A DNA stretch of 64,000 nt from DASQZK01 sp963809925 (lineage in GTDB: Bacteria; Bacteroidota; Bacteroidia; Bacteroidales; GCA-2748055). The first letter of the stretch is position 1; each line of letters opens with the position of its first letter. A program made the position numbers and the translations under genes. A model generated the notes under the pieces. It saw nothing but the letters and a program-made list of their open reading frames with translations. It was not told the DNA's origin and did no database searches. Shown in pieces: positions 26,545-34,294 of this stretch. The stretch is taken from NCBI GenBank assembly GCA_963809925.1, contig CAWELH010000003.1:310001-374000 (forward strand), in the 5' to 3' direction.

Positions 26545-28569
26545 TCAGTCGAGATCACGTACACTCCTGATCCGTTCCCTGATCAGTACAAGCGCTGTTC
26601 TGGAGGGCAGATAAAGCTGAAGCATCTGATTGGGGGCATATTGTTTTTGCGGAACGGTGCGATATGTGAGGTTTTCATCAATCCTTGATTGCCCCCCGAA
26701 GGCTGAGTTGTCGGTATCGAGAAGGATTCTGAATTTCCCGGAGGGACATGAAATACCATATCCAAAGTACGAATTGACAGGATGAAAATTAAATACAAAG
26801 AGCAGGTTTGCCCGTTCGAAAGCCAGAACCTTATCACCGTTATTGATGTGCCTGACCTCTGGCCTTGTATAGTATAAAACCTTGTTTTTCTTAAGGATTT
26901 CAATCATATGACGATCAAAGTCCCCGAGAAAATGGTATTTCAGATCATGATTGGCAATCAAGCTCCATTGACGCCGGGCATAATGGTACGACCAGTTGTT
27001 CCCCTCCCTTGGAAAATCTATCCATTCGGGATGACCGAACTCATTTCCCATAAAATTTAGATAGGCATCTCCGGAGGTTGAGGCCGTTATCAGACGGATC
27101 ATTTTATGCAAGGCGATACCACGGTCAACAGCAAGATTTTCTGATGATTTATTCATGCTGTAGTACATTTCCTTATCCATTAATCTGAAAATGATCGTTT
27201 TATCTCCTACAAGTGCCTGGTCGTGCGATTCAGCATATCCAACCGTTTTTTCATCGGCTCTTTTACTGGTTAGTTCCTGAAACATATCATCCATTAGCCA
27301 GTCTTCGTCCGATTTCTCCTTGATGATGCGAATCCAGTAGTCGGGTGTACCCATAGCCATGCGGTAATCAAAGCCAATGCCACCGTCGCTGACGTCAGTG
27401 CTGAGGCCCGGATAACCACTCATTTCTTCAGCAATGGTGATGGCTTCAGGGTTGGTTTCATGGACGAGTTCATTGGCAAGGCCAAGGTAGGTGATCCCAT
27501 CTTCATCGGCGCCGCTGTCGAAATACATGTCATACGAAGTGAAATTGCGTCCCAGGCCATGATCATAGTATAGCATGCTTGTCACACCATCGAAACGGAA
27601 ACCGTCAAAACGGAATTCCTTCAGCCAGTATTTGATGTTTGAAAGAAGAAAATGTGTTACTTCGTTCTTTCCATAATCGAAACATAAGGAGTCCCAGGCA
27701 ACATGTTCCCGTCTGGGTCCGTGATGGAAAAACTGATCGGGTGTTCCATCATACCGGCCGAGACCTTCAACCTCATTCCTGACGGCATGGGAATGCACAA
27801 GATCCATAATAACCCTGATACCCATACCATGGGCTTCGTCAATGAGTTCCCTGAGTTCATCAGGTGTACCGAACCGTGATGACGGAGCAAAAAAGCTGGA
27901 GACATGGTAGCCAAAGGAACCATAATAGGGATGCTCCTGGATCGCCATCAGCTGAAGGGTATTGTAACCTGCATTGCGAATATGCGGGAGTACATTTTCT
28001 CTGAAAGCATTGTAAGTACCAACCGCATATTCTTCGGTAGCCATTCCGACATGGGCTTCATAGATAAGGGGCGCATTTTTACCGGGTGAAGGAACATGAT
28101 GACGCCATTTATATGGTTTTTCAGGATGCCATATCTGAGCATTGAATACATTCGTCCCTGTGTCCTGAACCACTCTTTTCGACCAGGCAGGGATTCTTTC
28201 TCCCGAGCCTCCCTGCCATTCCATCCGCAGCTTGTATAGGTCACCATGAGCAACAGCCGTCAAAGGAAGAATCAACTCCCAGTGCCCTTCGGCAGCCTGT
28301 TTGAATTTAAAATCATCAGAAACCTGCCAACTGTTGAAACTACCAATAAGGAAAATCCCCGTCGCGTTGGGTGCCCACTCACGGAATATCCAGTTGTTGT
28401 CTGTGCGGTGCACATCAAAAAACAGATGCCCGTTGGCAAAATCAGTCAGCTTACCTGTTCCTCCTGTGAGGAGCTGCTTACGGCTGAGAATTTTTTCATT
28501 CCTTCTGATGATGACACCGCTGTAAGGTTCCAGCCAGGGGTCACCCGCAACAATCCCGGGATTTTTCAT
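26545..28569 (-). CDS. glgB: 1,4-alpha-glucan branching enzyme (GH13, GBE type)
   Basis: This 674-residue enzyme has an N-terminal CBM48 (FREWAPNATGIFLIGSFNSW), the GH13 barrel and a C-terminal all-beta domain. Catalytic residues are in place: Asp327 in GFRFDGVTSM as nucleophile, Glu381 in IAEEMSG as acid, and the third Asp in YAESHDQ. DLVHSHAVRN is the conserved region I. The layout resembles the eukaryotic-like GH13_8 subfamily more than E. coli GlgB, because the long N-terminal extension is absent. It makes alpha-1,6 branches in glycogen in the cytoplasm. It is transcribed convergently to the synthase-phosphorylase fusion, with 99 bp between stops, so it has separate regulation from the operon. 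Confidence 0.95.
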   Translation of the reverse strand: MKNPGIVAGDPWLEPYSGVIIRRNEKILSRKQLLTGGTGKLTDFANGHLFFDVHRTDNNWIFREWAPNATGIFLIGSFNSWQVSDDFKFKQAAEGHWELILPLTAVAHGDLYKLRMEWQGGSGERIPAWSKRVVQDTGTNVFNAQIWHPEKPYKWRHHVPSPGKNAPLIYEAHVGMATEEYAVGTYNAFRENVLPHIRNAGYNTLQLMAIQEHPYYGSFGYHVSSFFAPSSRFGTPDELRELIDEAHGMGIRVIMDLVHSHAVRNEVEGLGRYDGTPDQFFHHGPRREHVAWDSLCFDYGKNEVTHFLLSNIKYWLKEFRFDGFRFDGVTSMLYYDHGLGRNFTSYDMYFDSGADEDGITYLGLANELVHETNPEAITIAEEMSGYPGLSTDVSDGGIGFDYRMAMGTPDYWIRIIKEKSDEDWLMDDMFQELTSKRADEKTVGYAESHDQALVGDKTIIFRLMDKEMYYSMNKSSENLAVDRGIALHKMIRLITASTSGDAYLNFMGNEFGHPEWIDFPREGNNWSYHYARRQWSLIANHDLKYHFLGDFDRHMIEILKKNKVLYYTRPEVRHINNGDKVLAFERANLLFVFNFHPVNSYFGYGISCPSGKFRILLDTDNSAFGGQSRIDENLTYRTVPQKQYAPNQMLQLYLPSRTALVLIRERIRSVRDLD

Positions 28570-28713
28570 GGGCAGTATTTTTATGCTCTAATGTAGAGAA
28601 AATAAATCTGACAGGAAAAGATTGGTAAAGCCATTAGGTTCTGTTTATTTTCTACTAAAAGGAAACAAAACCGGAATGAGATTGGTTCTCATGCATGACA
28701 GATTCAATTATGA

Positions 28714-28743
28714 TTGTCCCCTAAGTAAATTTTATTAATTTTG
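28714..28743 (+). promoter_or_regulatory. predicted promoter of ribF (TTG-N19-TAATTTTG)
   Basis: TTG at 28714-28716, a 19-nt spacer, and a perfect TAnnTTTG box (TAATTTTG) at 28736-28743. The expected start of transcription is about 28748-28750, only about 10 nt before the coding start, so the mRNA leader would be very short. Confidence 0.6.
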
Positions 28744-28757
28744 CAGGCTCTCAATGT

Positions 28758-29699
28758 ATGATGAATATCTGGAACGACATATGGGAATTCACGGCAGTGA
28801 AACCGGTAGTGACCATCGGCATATTTGACGGGGTTCATTCCGGCCATCATTATCTTCTGGATAAGCTGAAGGAGAAAGCCACCAAAATTCAGGGTGAGAC
28901 CGTGGTGGTCACCTTATGGCCTCACCCCAGAGTAATCCTGTCCAGGGATCCGGAAAATCTTCGCTACCTTAATACGATTGAGGAGAAAATGGAATTGTTG
29001 GAGAATGCCGGCATTGATCATCTTGTAATTATACCGTTCACACTTGAATTTTCTAAACTGCATTCCTGTGAGTTTGTAGAAAGGTACCTCGTAAAAAAGA
29101 TTCAGCTTCACCATCTTATTATCGGGTTCAACCATAAGTTCGGGAAAGACCGCGAGGGTGATTTCAAAAACCTCAGTGAATGCGCAGAAAAGTTTGGCTT
29201 CACTTTGGAACAGCTGAAGTCTGTTGATATAAAAGGGGAAACAATCAGTTCATCCCTGATTCGTGATCGCCTCACCAGGGGAGACCTTGAAGCTGCCAAT
29301 AACTATCTTGGCTATGATTATTTTCTGCAGGGTGAGGTCGTGACAGGCAATCATGTAGGACGAAAAATTGGCTTCCCAACTGCCAATATTAGGCCACATG
29401 ACAATCATAAACTGATACCGGGCGACGGCGTCTATGCTGTGCAGCTCGAGCATAAAGGGAGTTTATATAACGGTATGCTGAACATTGGCTACCGGCCCAC
29501 CGTGGAGAAAGATTCTACAATAAAAACCATCGAGGTGAATCTTTTCGGTACCGACAAAGATCTTTATGGTGAGGAAGTTACCCTCCGTTTCAGAAAGAGG
29601 ATGCGAGAGGAGATAAAATTTGAAAATATTGAACAGTTACAGGCCCAGCTCGTTAAAGACAGGGAGATGGCCATTGAAATACTCAGCCGGTTAACCTAG
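28758..29699 (+). CDS. ribF: bifunctional riboflavin kinase / FAD synthetase
   Basis: The product has 313 residues. The N-terminal nucleotidyltransferase domain at about 15-170 has the GVHSGHH motif and FNHKFGKDR and makes FAD from FMN. The C-terminal riboflavin kinase domain at about 183-308 has GRKIGFPTAN, GDGVYAVQ and IEVNLFG and phosphorylates riboflavin. Tandem ATGs at 28758 and 28761 leave the exact start uncertain by one residue. There is no Shine-Dalgarno sequence. The predicted promoter ends about 15 bp before the ATG. The protein is cytoplasmic and the gene stands alone. Confidence 0.96.
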   Translation: MMNIWNDIWEFTAVKPVVTIGIFDGVHSGHHYLLDKLKEKATKIQGETVVVTLWPHPRVILSRDPENLRYLNTIEEKMELLENAGIDHLVIIPFTLEFSKLHSCEFVERYLVKKIQLHHLIIGFNHKFGKDREGDFKNLSECAEKFGFTLEQLKSVDIKGETISSSLIRDRLTRGDLEAANNYLGYDYFLQGEVVTGNHVGRKIGFPTANIRPHDNHKLIPGDGVYAVQLEHKGSLYNGMLNIGYRPTVEKDSTIKTIEVNLFGTDKDLYGEEVTLRFRKRMREEIKFENIEQLQAQLVKDREMAIEILSRLT

Positions 29700-29787
29700 A
29701 TTTATTTTTTACAAGCCCTGGCCGGGACCGGTTTAAACATAAAACCGAATATTTAAAATAGCGATACAAACAGTTAAATTAATCAAT

Positions 29788-31212
29788 ATGGACAATTTAG
29801 TGACAAAGGTGGAAAGCTTGCCTTACAAGGTAAAAGATATCAGTCTGGCAGATTTCGGAAGAAAGGAACTTGAGATTGCCGAGAAGGAAATGCCGGGCCT
29901 GATGGCAATCAGGAAGAAGTTTGCTGTTGAAAAACCTTTGAAAGGAGCAAAGATCACCGGTTCACTTCATATGACGGTTCAAACGGCAGTGCTGATCGAA
30001 ACACTTGTTGAACTCGGGGCAAATGTAAGATGGGCGAGCTGCAATATATTCTCCACTCAGGATCACGCCGCTGCAGCCATCGCTAAAGCCGGTATTCCTG
30101 TTTTTGCATGGAAGGGCGAAACGCTTGAAGAGTACTGGTGGTGCACAGCGCAGGCACTCAACTTTCCCGACGGCAAAGGCCCCAACCTTATCGTGGACGA
30201 CGGTGGCGATGCTACACTTATGATCCATAAAGGTTACCAGGCTGAAGATAATCCTGCTGTTCTCAATGTAAAAGCATCAAATAAAGAGGAAGCCATCATT
30301 CTTGAACAACTGAAGGTTATTCTGAAAGAAGACCCGCAAAGATGGCACAGGGCAGTCGAAGGACTGAGAGGTGTTTCGGAAGAGACAACCACCGGAGTTC
30401 ACCGCCTCTACCAGATGCAGGAAAAAGGAAGTTTGTTGTTTCCGGCCATCAATGTGAATGATTCAGTAACAAAATCCAAATTCGATAATCTCTATGGTTG
30501 CCGTGAATCTCTGGCCGATGGTATCAAAAGAGCCACGGATGTCATGGTTGCCGGAAAGGTTGTGGTGGTACTTGGTTACGGGGATGTAGGGAAAGGCTGT
30601 GCACAATCCATGCGCTCATATGGAGCAAGGGTGATCATTACAGAAATAGATCCGATATGCGCGTTGCAAGCCGCAATGGAAGGCTACGAAGTATCGATGA
30701 TCGGAGATGCACTTTCCCGTGGAAATATATATATCACCTGTACCGGTAACCGTGACGTGATTACCCTGGAGCATATGAAGAAAATGAAAGACCAGGCGAT
30801 CGTCTGCAATATTGGTCATTTCGATAATGAAATCCAGGTTGAGGCCCTCATGGAGTACGAAAAAGCCAGCCGTATCAATATCAAACCGCAGGTGGACAAA
30901 TTTGTGTTCGATGATGGTCATGCCATCTTCCTGCTGGCTGAAGGCCGTTTGGTTAACCTTGGCTGTGCAACCGGTCATCCTTCTTTCGTGATGAGTAACT
31001 CCTTCACCAACCAGACCCTGGCACAGATCGAGCTCTGGAAAAATAACTACGAAAAAGAGGTCTACCGTCTGCCGAAGCATCTCGATGAGGAGGTAGCCCG
31101 CCTCCACCTGGGCCAGTTGGGAGTGAAGCTTACAACCCTGACAGCGGAGCAGGCTGATTATATAGGGGTACCACAAAACGGTCCTTACAAGCCGGATCAT
31201 TACCGGTACTAA
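29788..31212 (+). CDS. ahcY: adenosylhomocysteinase
   Basis: This 474-residue S-adenosylhomocysteine hydrolase recycles the product of methylation reactions to homocysteine and adenosine using tightly bound NAD. Recognisable blocks are KPLKGAKITGSLHMTVQTAV, WASCNIFSTQDHAAAA, LNLIVDDGGDAT-like NLIVDDGGDATLM, the Rossmann motif GYGDVGKG, CNIGHFDNEI, and the C-terminal KPDHYRY that closes over the neighbouring subunit. The length fits the long bacterial form. The start ATG at 29788 has no Shine-Dalgarno sequence, which is usual in this phylum. No SAH riboswitch is visible in the 88-bp upstream gap. Confidence 0.98.
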   Translation: MDNLVTKVESLPYKVKDISLADFGRKELEIAEKEMPGLMAIRKKFAVEKPLKGAKITGSLHMTVQTAVLIETLVELGANVRWASCNIFSTQDHAAAAIAKAGIPVFAWKGETLEEYWWCTAQALNFPDGKGPNLIVDDGGDATLMIHKGYQAEDNPAVLNVKASNKEEAIILEQLKVILKEDPQRWHRAVEGLRGVSEETTTGVHRLYQMQEKGSLLFPAINVNDSVTKSKFDNLYGCRESLADGIKRATDVMVAGKVVVVLGYGDVGKGCAQSMRSYGARVIITEIDPICALQAAMEGYEVSMIGDALSRGNIYITCTGNRDVITLEHMKKMKDQAIVCNIGHFDNEIQVEALMEYEKASRINIKPQVDKFVFDDGHAIFLLAEGRLVNLGCATGHPSFVMSNSFTNQTLAQIELWKNNYEKEVYRLPKHLDEEVARLHLGQLGVKLTTLTAEQADYIGVPQNGPYKPDHYRY

Positions 31213-31524
31213 TATTTTGTGAGGAAGGAATTCAGGGAAAAGATTGGAAGAGGAGTAGGGGTGACTGGATGATGATAAAAACATCACATCCTCAGCTGGT
31301 GAATCCCGATGCCAGTCCGGAGGCCCGTAAATCACCGGATCTTTTTTACAGTCTGAAAGGTAAATCCACACTCTCAGGTGTACATAAGTATGCCAATCAC
31401 CTGATTGTTTACTCCGACTCATTTCGATTTATCACCGGGCACTTACCGATTCCCCGCGTTTATTGAATTTTGATGACCTGAATAAATTGCGGGAAGAAAA
31501 TCCATGGTAAGGCATTAGAACGAA
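31213..31524. other. 312-bp gap between convergent genes, nothing recognised
   Basis: This gap lies between the ends of ahcY (plus) and the small lipoprotein gene (minus). A 65-codon plus-strand frame (31269-31466) has no ribosome binding site and no recognisable family. No clear hairpin terminator or structured RNA could be identified by eye. Confidence 0.5.
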
Positions 31525-31959
31525 TCAATTTGTGATGTGCAGACTTGATCCTTCGATCCTGGCATAATACTGAACGAGTGAATACTTTGCAGGCCCTCTG
31601 AACACATAGGCTTCACTCTGGTCGATAAAATACTGCGACTCACAGCACGGGCATTTTAAAAGGAAGACATTCGAGGTATCTTTTTCAACTCCACAGGAGA
31701 AATGTGGTTCGTACGTGCAACTTCGGTCGAAAACATAGTATTCATCGTTGTAATCCCGGTATATGATCAGGCCGTTAATTCCGGCATTATCATAGTAAAA
31801 ACCGAAGCTGCCAATGCCGAGGGTAGCAAGATCGGAGTAAATGCCGGCATAAATATCGATATGGACATATGGAAAGACGAAGCGGTCCTTTTTACATGAA
31901 ATGAGGGAGAGAAAGAACAGCAGGATCAGAAAGGGCTTGATTCGTCGATAGCTGAACAT
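31525..31959 (-). CDS. Rieske-like lipoprotein with altered metal ligands
   Basis: This 144-residue lipoprotein has a lipobox at LSLISCKK (Cys22). From about residue 60 it follows the small Rieske fold: GLIIYR, a FDRSCTYEP box, a KCPCCESQYF box, then RGPAKYSLVQYYARIEG as in the end of Rieske domains. The usual ligand pattern C-x-H plus C-P-C-H is changed to C-x-Y (Cys81, Tyr83) and C-P-C-C (Cys103, Cys105, Cys106), and an extra Cys89 lies between. A classical two-His/two-Cys [2Fe-2S] cluster is therefore not possible, but an all-cysteine metal site or disulfides could be. It appears to be a single gene. The assignment to the Rieske fold is by pattern only. Confidence 0.72.
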   Translation of the reverse strand: MFSYRRIKPFLILLFFLSLISCKKDRFVFPYVHIDIYAGIYSDLATLGIGSFGFYYDNAGINGLIIYRDYNDEYYVFDRSCTYEPHFSCGVEKDTSNVFLLKCPCCESQYFIDQSEAYVFRGPAKYSLVQYYARIEGSSLHITN

Positions 31960-32108
31960 ATTTGGTGATATTTATTTTGTAAAGGTAAAATTTTGTATAT
32001 TTATCAGTATCGAATAAACGCATTATTCCGGGAAATCTTTCCCTGAAACGAATATTTTAGACAATGCGTGAACCTTTTGAGTTACACGCTCTTTTATTTA
32101 ATAACGGG

Positions 32109-32138
32109 TTGGAATTCCAAAAACCCAATTTAATTTTG
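32109..32138 (+). promoter_or_regulatory. predicted promoter implying a leaderless mRNA
   Basis: TTG at 32109-32111, a 19-nt spacer and a perfect TAATTTTG box at 32131-32138. The expected start of transcription (about 4-7 nt after the box) coincides with the ATG at 32144. Confidence 0.6.
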
Positions 32139-32143
32139 CAGAG

Positions 32144-32698
32144 ATGAAAATAAATTTTGATACCCTGATATACCTGGTTGTGACGATAATATTTCTTGCC
32201 ATTGGCGCTCTTGGCAAGAAAAAGAAAGTGCAGAGACCACTGGTGAATAATGAACCTGAAGATGACGATACCATGCAGCCCACAAGAAAGGCTGACCCGT
32301 TTACGGAGAATTTCAACAGAATGATGGGTTTCTACGACAAGCCGGATGACAGCAGCAACCTTGTGACTGATCAGGATTTTCAGGTTGAAATGACAAATAG
32401 CCAGGACGATAGAATGCAGATGACGAAGGAGGAAATTCTCGATTCCGTAGAAAGTAAACTTGATGTCCCTTATAGTAAACTTGACAGCGTTGATAACAGT
32501 CTGGATACTATTGAAGACGCCATCGACTCCATTGGTGACCTGAAATTCGATTCGATCCAGGACAGCATCAAAATGTCGGAACTCGGGGCTGAAGGGTACG
32601 GGAAAAGATCTTCCATCGGAATTATGAAACTACTGGATGATTTTGATATTCGCAAAGCCATCATCTATACTGAGATAATTAATCCTAAGTATTTCTGA
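32144..32698 (+). CDS. membrane-anchored acidic protein of unknown function
   Basis: The product has 184 residues. An N-terminal membrane helix (LIYLVVTIIFLAIGALG) is followed by a KKKKVQR stop-transfer cluster, so the rest is predicted to be cytoplasmic. The middle is low-complexity and acidic, with repeated DS-x-x-x-x-LD/ID elements (LDSVES, LDSVDNS, IDSIGD, FDSIQDS). The C terminus is a compact helical motif (LLDDFDIRKAIIYTEIINPK) that I associate with small conserved Bacteroidota proteins of unknown role. The gene precedes greA with 149 bp between. Its predicted promoter lies immediately before the ATG. Confidence 0.8.
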   Translation: MKINFDTLIYLVVTIIFLAIGALGKKKKVQRPLVNNEPEDDDTMQPTRKADPFTENFNRMMGFYDKPDDSSNLVTDQDFQVEMTNSQDDRMQMTKEEILDSVESKLDVPYSKLDSVDNSLDTIEDAIDSIGDLKFDSIQDSIKMSELGAEGYGKRSSIGIMKLLDDFDIRKAIIYTEIINPKYF

Positions 32699-32847
32699 GT
32701 TAGCTTTTTTCATACCGCCAAACGCGTAAAGACATATGAAAATTTTTTCATAAGTATAAAAAAAAGCTGTAGTTTTGCTTAGCTAAAGAGTTCAGGGAAG
32801 CCTGGATTCTTTTTTATTTTTTCTATATAAAATCAAGGAGGATAAAG

Positions 32848-33321
32848 ATGTCAAAAGTTATTTATTTAACTGAAGAGGGTTTGTTTAAATTGAAGAAAGA
32901 TCTGGAACGTCTAACTTCGGTTGAGAGACCCGCCATCTCCAGGCAAATAGCTGAGGCCAGGGAGAAGGGGGATCTATCGGAAAACGCTGAGTACGATGCA
33001 GCAAAGGAAGCCCAGGGCATGCTTGAAATGAAAATTGCCAAACTTGAAGATCAGGTTGCGAAGGCAAGAATCATCGATGAATCAAAGATAGATACTGAAA
33101 CTGTTCAGATTTTGAACAGGGTCAAGATCAAAAACAGGAATAATAATACCCTGATGGAGTATCTGCTTGTATCTGAGACGGAAGCGGATCTGAAGGCTGG
33201 AAAAATCTCTGTTACCACGCCAATAGCAAAAGGTCTGCTTGGAAAAAAGGTGGGCGATGTGGTATCTGTAAGGGTACCCTCAGGCGTTGTTGAATATGAA
33301 GTTATCAGTATTTCACGATAA
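32848..33321 (+). CDS. greA: transcription elongation factor GreA
   Basis: This 157-residue protein has the N-terminal antiparallel coiled coil (LKKDLERLTSVERPAISRQI, EKGDLSENAEYDAAKEAQ with the acidic tip that stimulates RNA cleavage in stalled polymerase) and the C-terminal FKBP-like domain (ITTPIAKGLLGKKVGDV-like stretch at about 120-150). The start is unambiguous: AAGGAGGATAAAG directly precedes the ATG at 32848, a strong Shine-Dalgarno sequence that is uncommon for this phylum. A TAGTTTTG box at 32770-32777 is a candidate minus-7 element. The HIT gene follows 13 bp later, a common pairing in Bacteroidota. Confidence 0.98.
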   Translation: MSKVIYLTEEGLFKLKKDLERLTSVERPAISRQIAEAREKGDLSENAEYDAAKEAQGMLEMKIAKLEDQVAKARIIDESKIDTETVQILNRVKIKNRNNNTLMEYLLVSETEADLKAGKISVTTPIAKGLLGKKVGDVVSVRVPSGVVEYEVISISR

Positions 33322-33334
33322 TTATCCACACTAT

Positions 33335-33727
33335 ATGGCATCCATATTTTCAAAAATTATAAACGGCGAGATCCCTTCATACAAAATTGCTGAAGATGAA
33401 AATTATTATGCCTTTCTTGACATCAATCCCCTCGCCAAAGGTCATACACTTGTAGTTCCTAAAAAAGAGGTCGATTATATTTTCGATGTAGAGGATCAGC
33501 TTCTGGGCGATATGATGGTCTTTGCAAAAAAAGTAGCACGGGCTATTGATAAGGCCGTTGAATGTAAACGCGTTGGCGTCGCAGTCATCGGGCTAGAAGT
33601 TCCCCATGCACACATTCATCTTATCCCGATAAATCACATCAGCGATATTGATTTCAGCCGCCCCAAACTGCAATTGTCTCAGGAGGACTTCATAGAGACC
33701 GCGGCCAGAATCAGAGCCGGGATCTGA
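33335..33727 (+). CDS. HIT-family nucleotide hydrolase/transferase
   Basis: This encodes 130 residues from the ATG at 33335 (MASIFSKIINGEIPSYKIAE). An upstream in-frame start at 33287 lies inside greA and adds no family sequence. The histidine triad is HAHIHLIP, preceded by DINPLAKGHTLVVPKKE, both typical of Hint/PKCI-like proteins that hydrolyse nucleoside phosphoramidates or dinucleoside polyphosphates. The specific substrate is not known. It is probably co-transcribed with greA (13-bp gap) and converges on ruvC (9-bp gap). Confidence 0.95.
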   Translation: MASIFSKIINGEIPSYKIAEDENYYAFLDINPLAKGHTLVVPKKEVDYIFDVEDQLLGDMMVFAKKVARAIDKAVECKRVGVAVIGLEVPHAHIHLIPINHISDIDFSRPKLQLSQEDFIETAARIRAGI

Positions 33728-33736
33728 TTGTGACGG

Positions 33737-34294
33737 TTAGATCACCCTTCCCGGGTTTTTTTTCAGAAAATCTTCCCATCCCCTGTATCCTGAATTTGTT
33801 TTAATGGCTTTGTCCTGGTAAAAATGACAAAGGGCGGCAGCCAGGGCATCGGTGGCATCAAAATTCCCCGATTCGATGTTGAAGGAGAGGATCTTACCGA
33901 GTAAAGCTGCCACCTGTTCTTTCGAGGCACCACCCTGCCCTGTAATGGCTAGTTTTATCTTTCGGGGGGCGTACTCAAAAATGGGTACGGATCTCGAAAG
34001 AGCAGCAGCAATTGCAACACCTTGTGCCCTGCCCAGTTTAAGCATGCTCTGCACATTTTTCCCGAAAAATGGAGATTCGATGGCCAGGTCATCGGGATGG
34101 TATTTTTCAATCAGATCAACAGTTTCCGTGAAGATATGATGAAGTTTGATATAGGCATCGCGTTTACGACGTAAGTCGATAATACCTAGAGAAATCACAG
34201 CAGGACCCGATTTGTCAATGCCAAGAACGCCAAATCCCATCATATTTGTTCCCGGGTCAATGCCGAGAATGATCCTGTCCGTAAATTTCTTCAT
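33737..34294 (-). CDS. ruvC: Holliday junction resolvase RuvC
   Basis: This 185-residue RNase H-fold nuclease cleaves Holliday junctions together with RuvAB. Acidic residues are in place: Asp13 in LGIDPGT, the Glu in AIESPFFGKN, and the Asp pair in FDATDALAAALCH. The only Met at the N terminus is at 34294, which lies inside the end of the upstream EamA gene, so the two coding regions overlap by 38 bp. Because only 12 residues precede the catalytic Asp, a shorter start is not available. It is the last gene of a serS-EamA-ruvC minus-strand operon. Confidence 0.96.
   Translation of the reverse strand: MKKFTDRIILGIDPGTNMMGFGVLGIDKSGPAVISLGIIDLRRKRDAYIKLHHIFTETVDLIEKYHPDDLAIESPFFGKNVQSMLKLGRAQGVAIAAALSRSVPIFEYAPRKIKLAITGQGGASKEQVAALLGKILSFNIESGNFDATDALAAALCHFYQDKAIKTNSGYRGWEDFLKKNPGRVI

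Noticed and set aside
30616..31422. 268-codon minus-strand frame across ahcY
   Set aside because: It is antisense to a firmly identified gene, Cys/His-rich without any motif, and is a codon-pattern shadow.
31269..31466. 65-codon plus-strand frame after ahcY
   Set aside because: No ribosome binding site and no recognisable sequence. The region is a gap between convergent genes.
31213..31524. Cobalamin or SAH riboswitch, suggested by fragments such as CCAGTCCGGAGGCCC
   Set aside because: Conserved core boxes are not in order, and the region lies downstream of both flanking genes, where a riboswitch would have no target.
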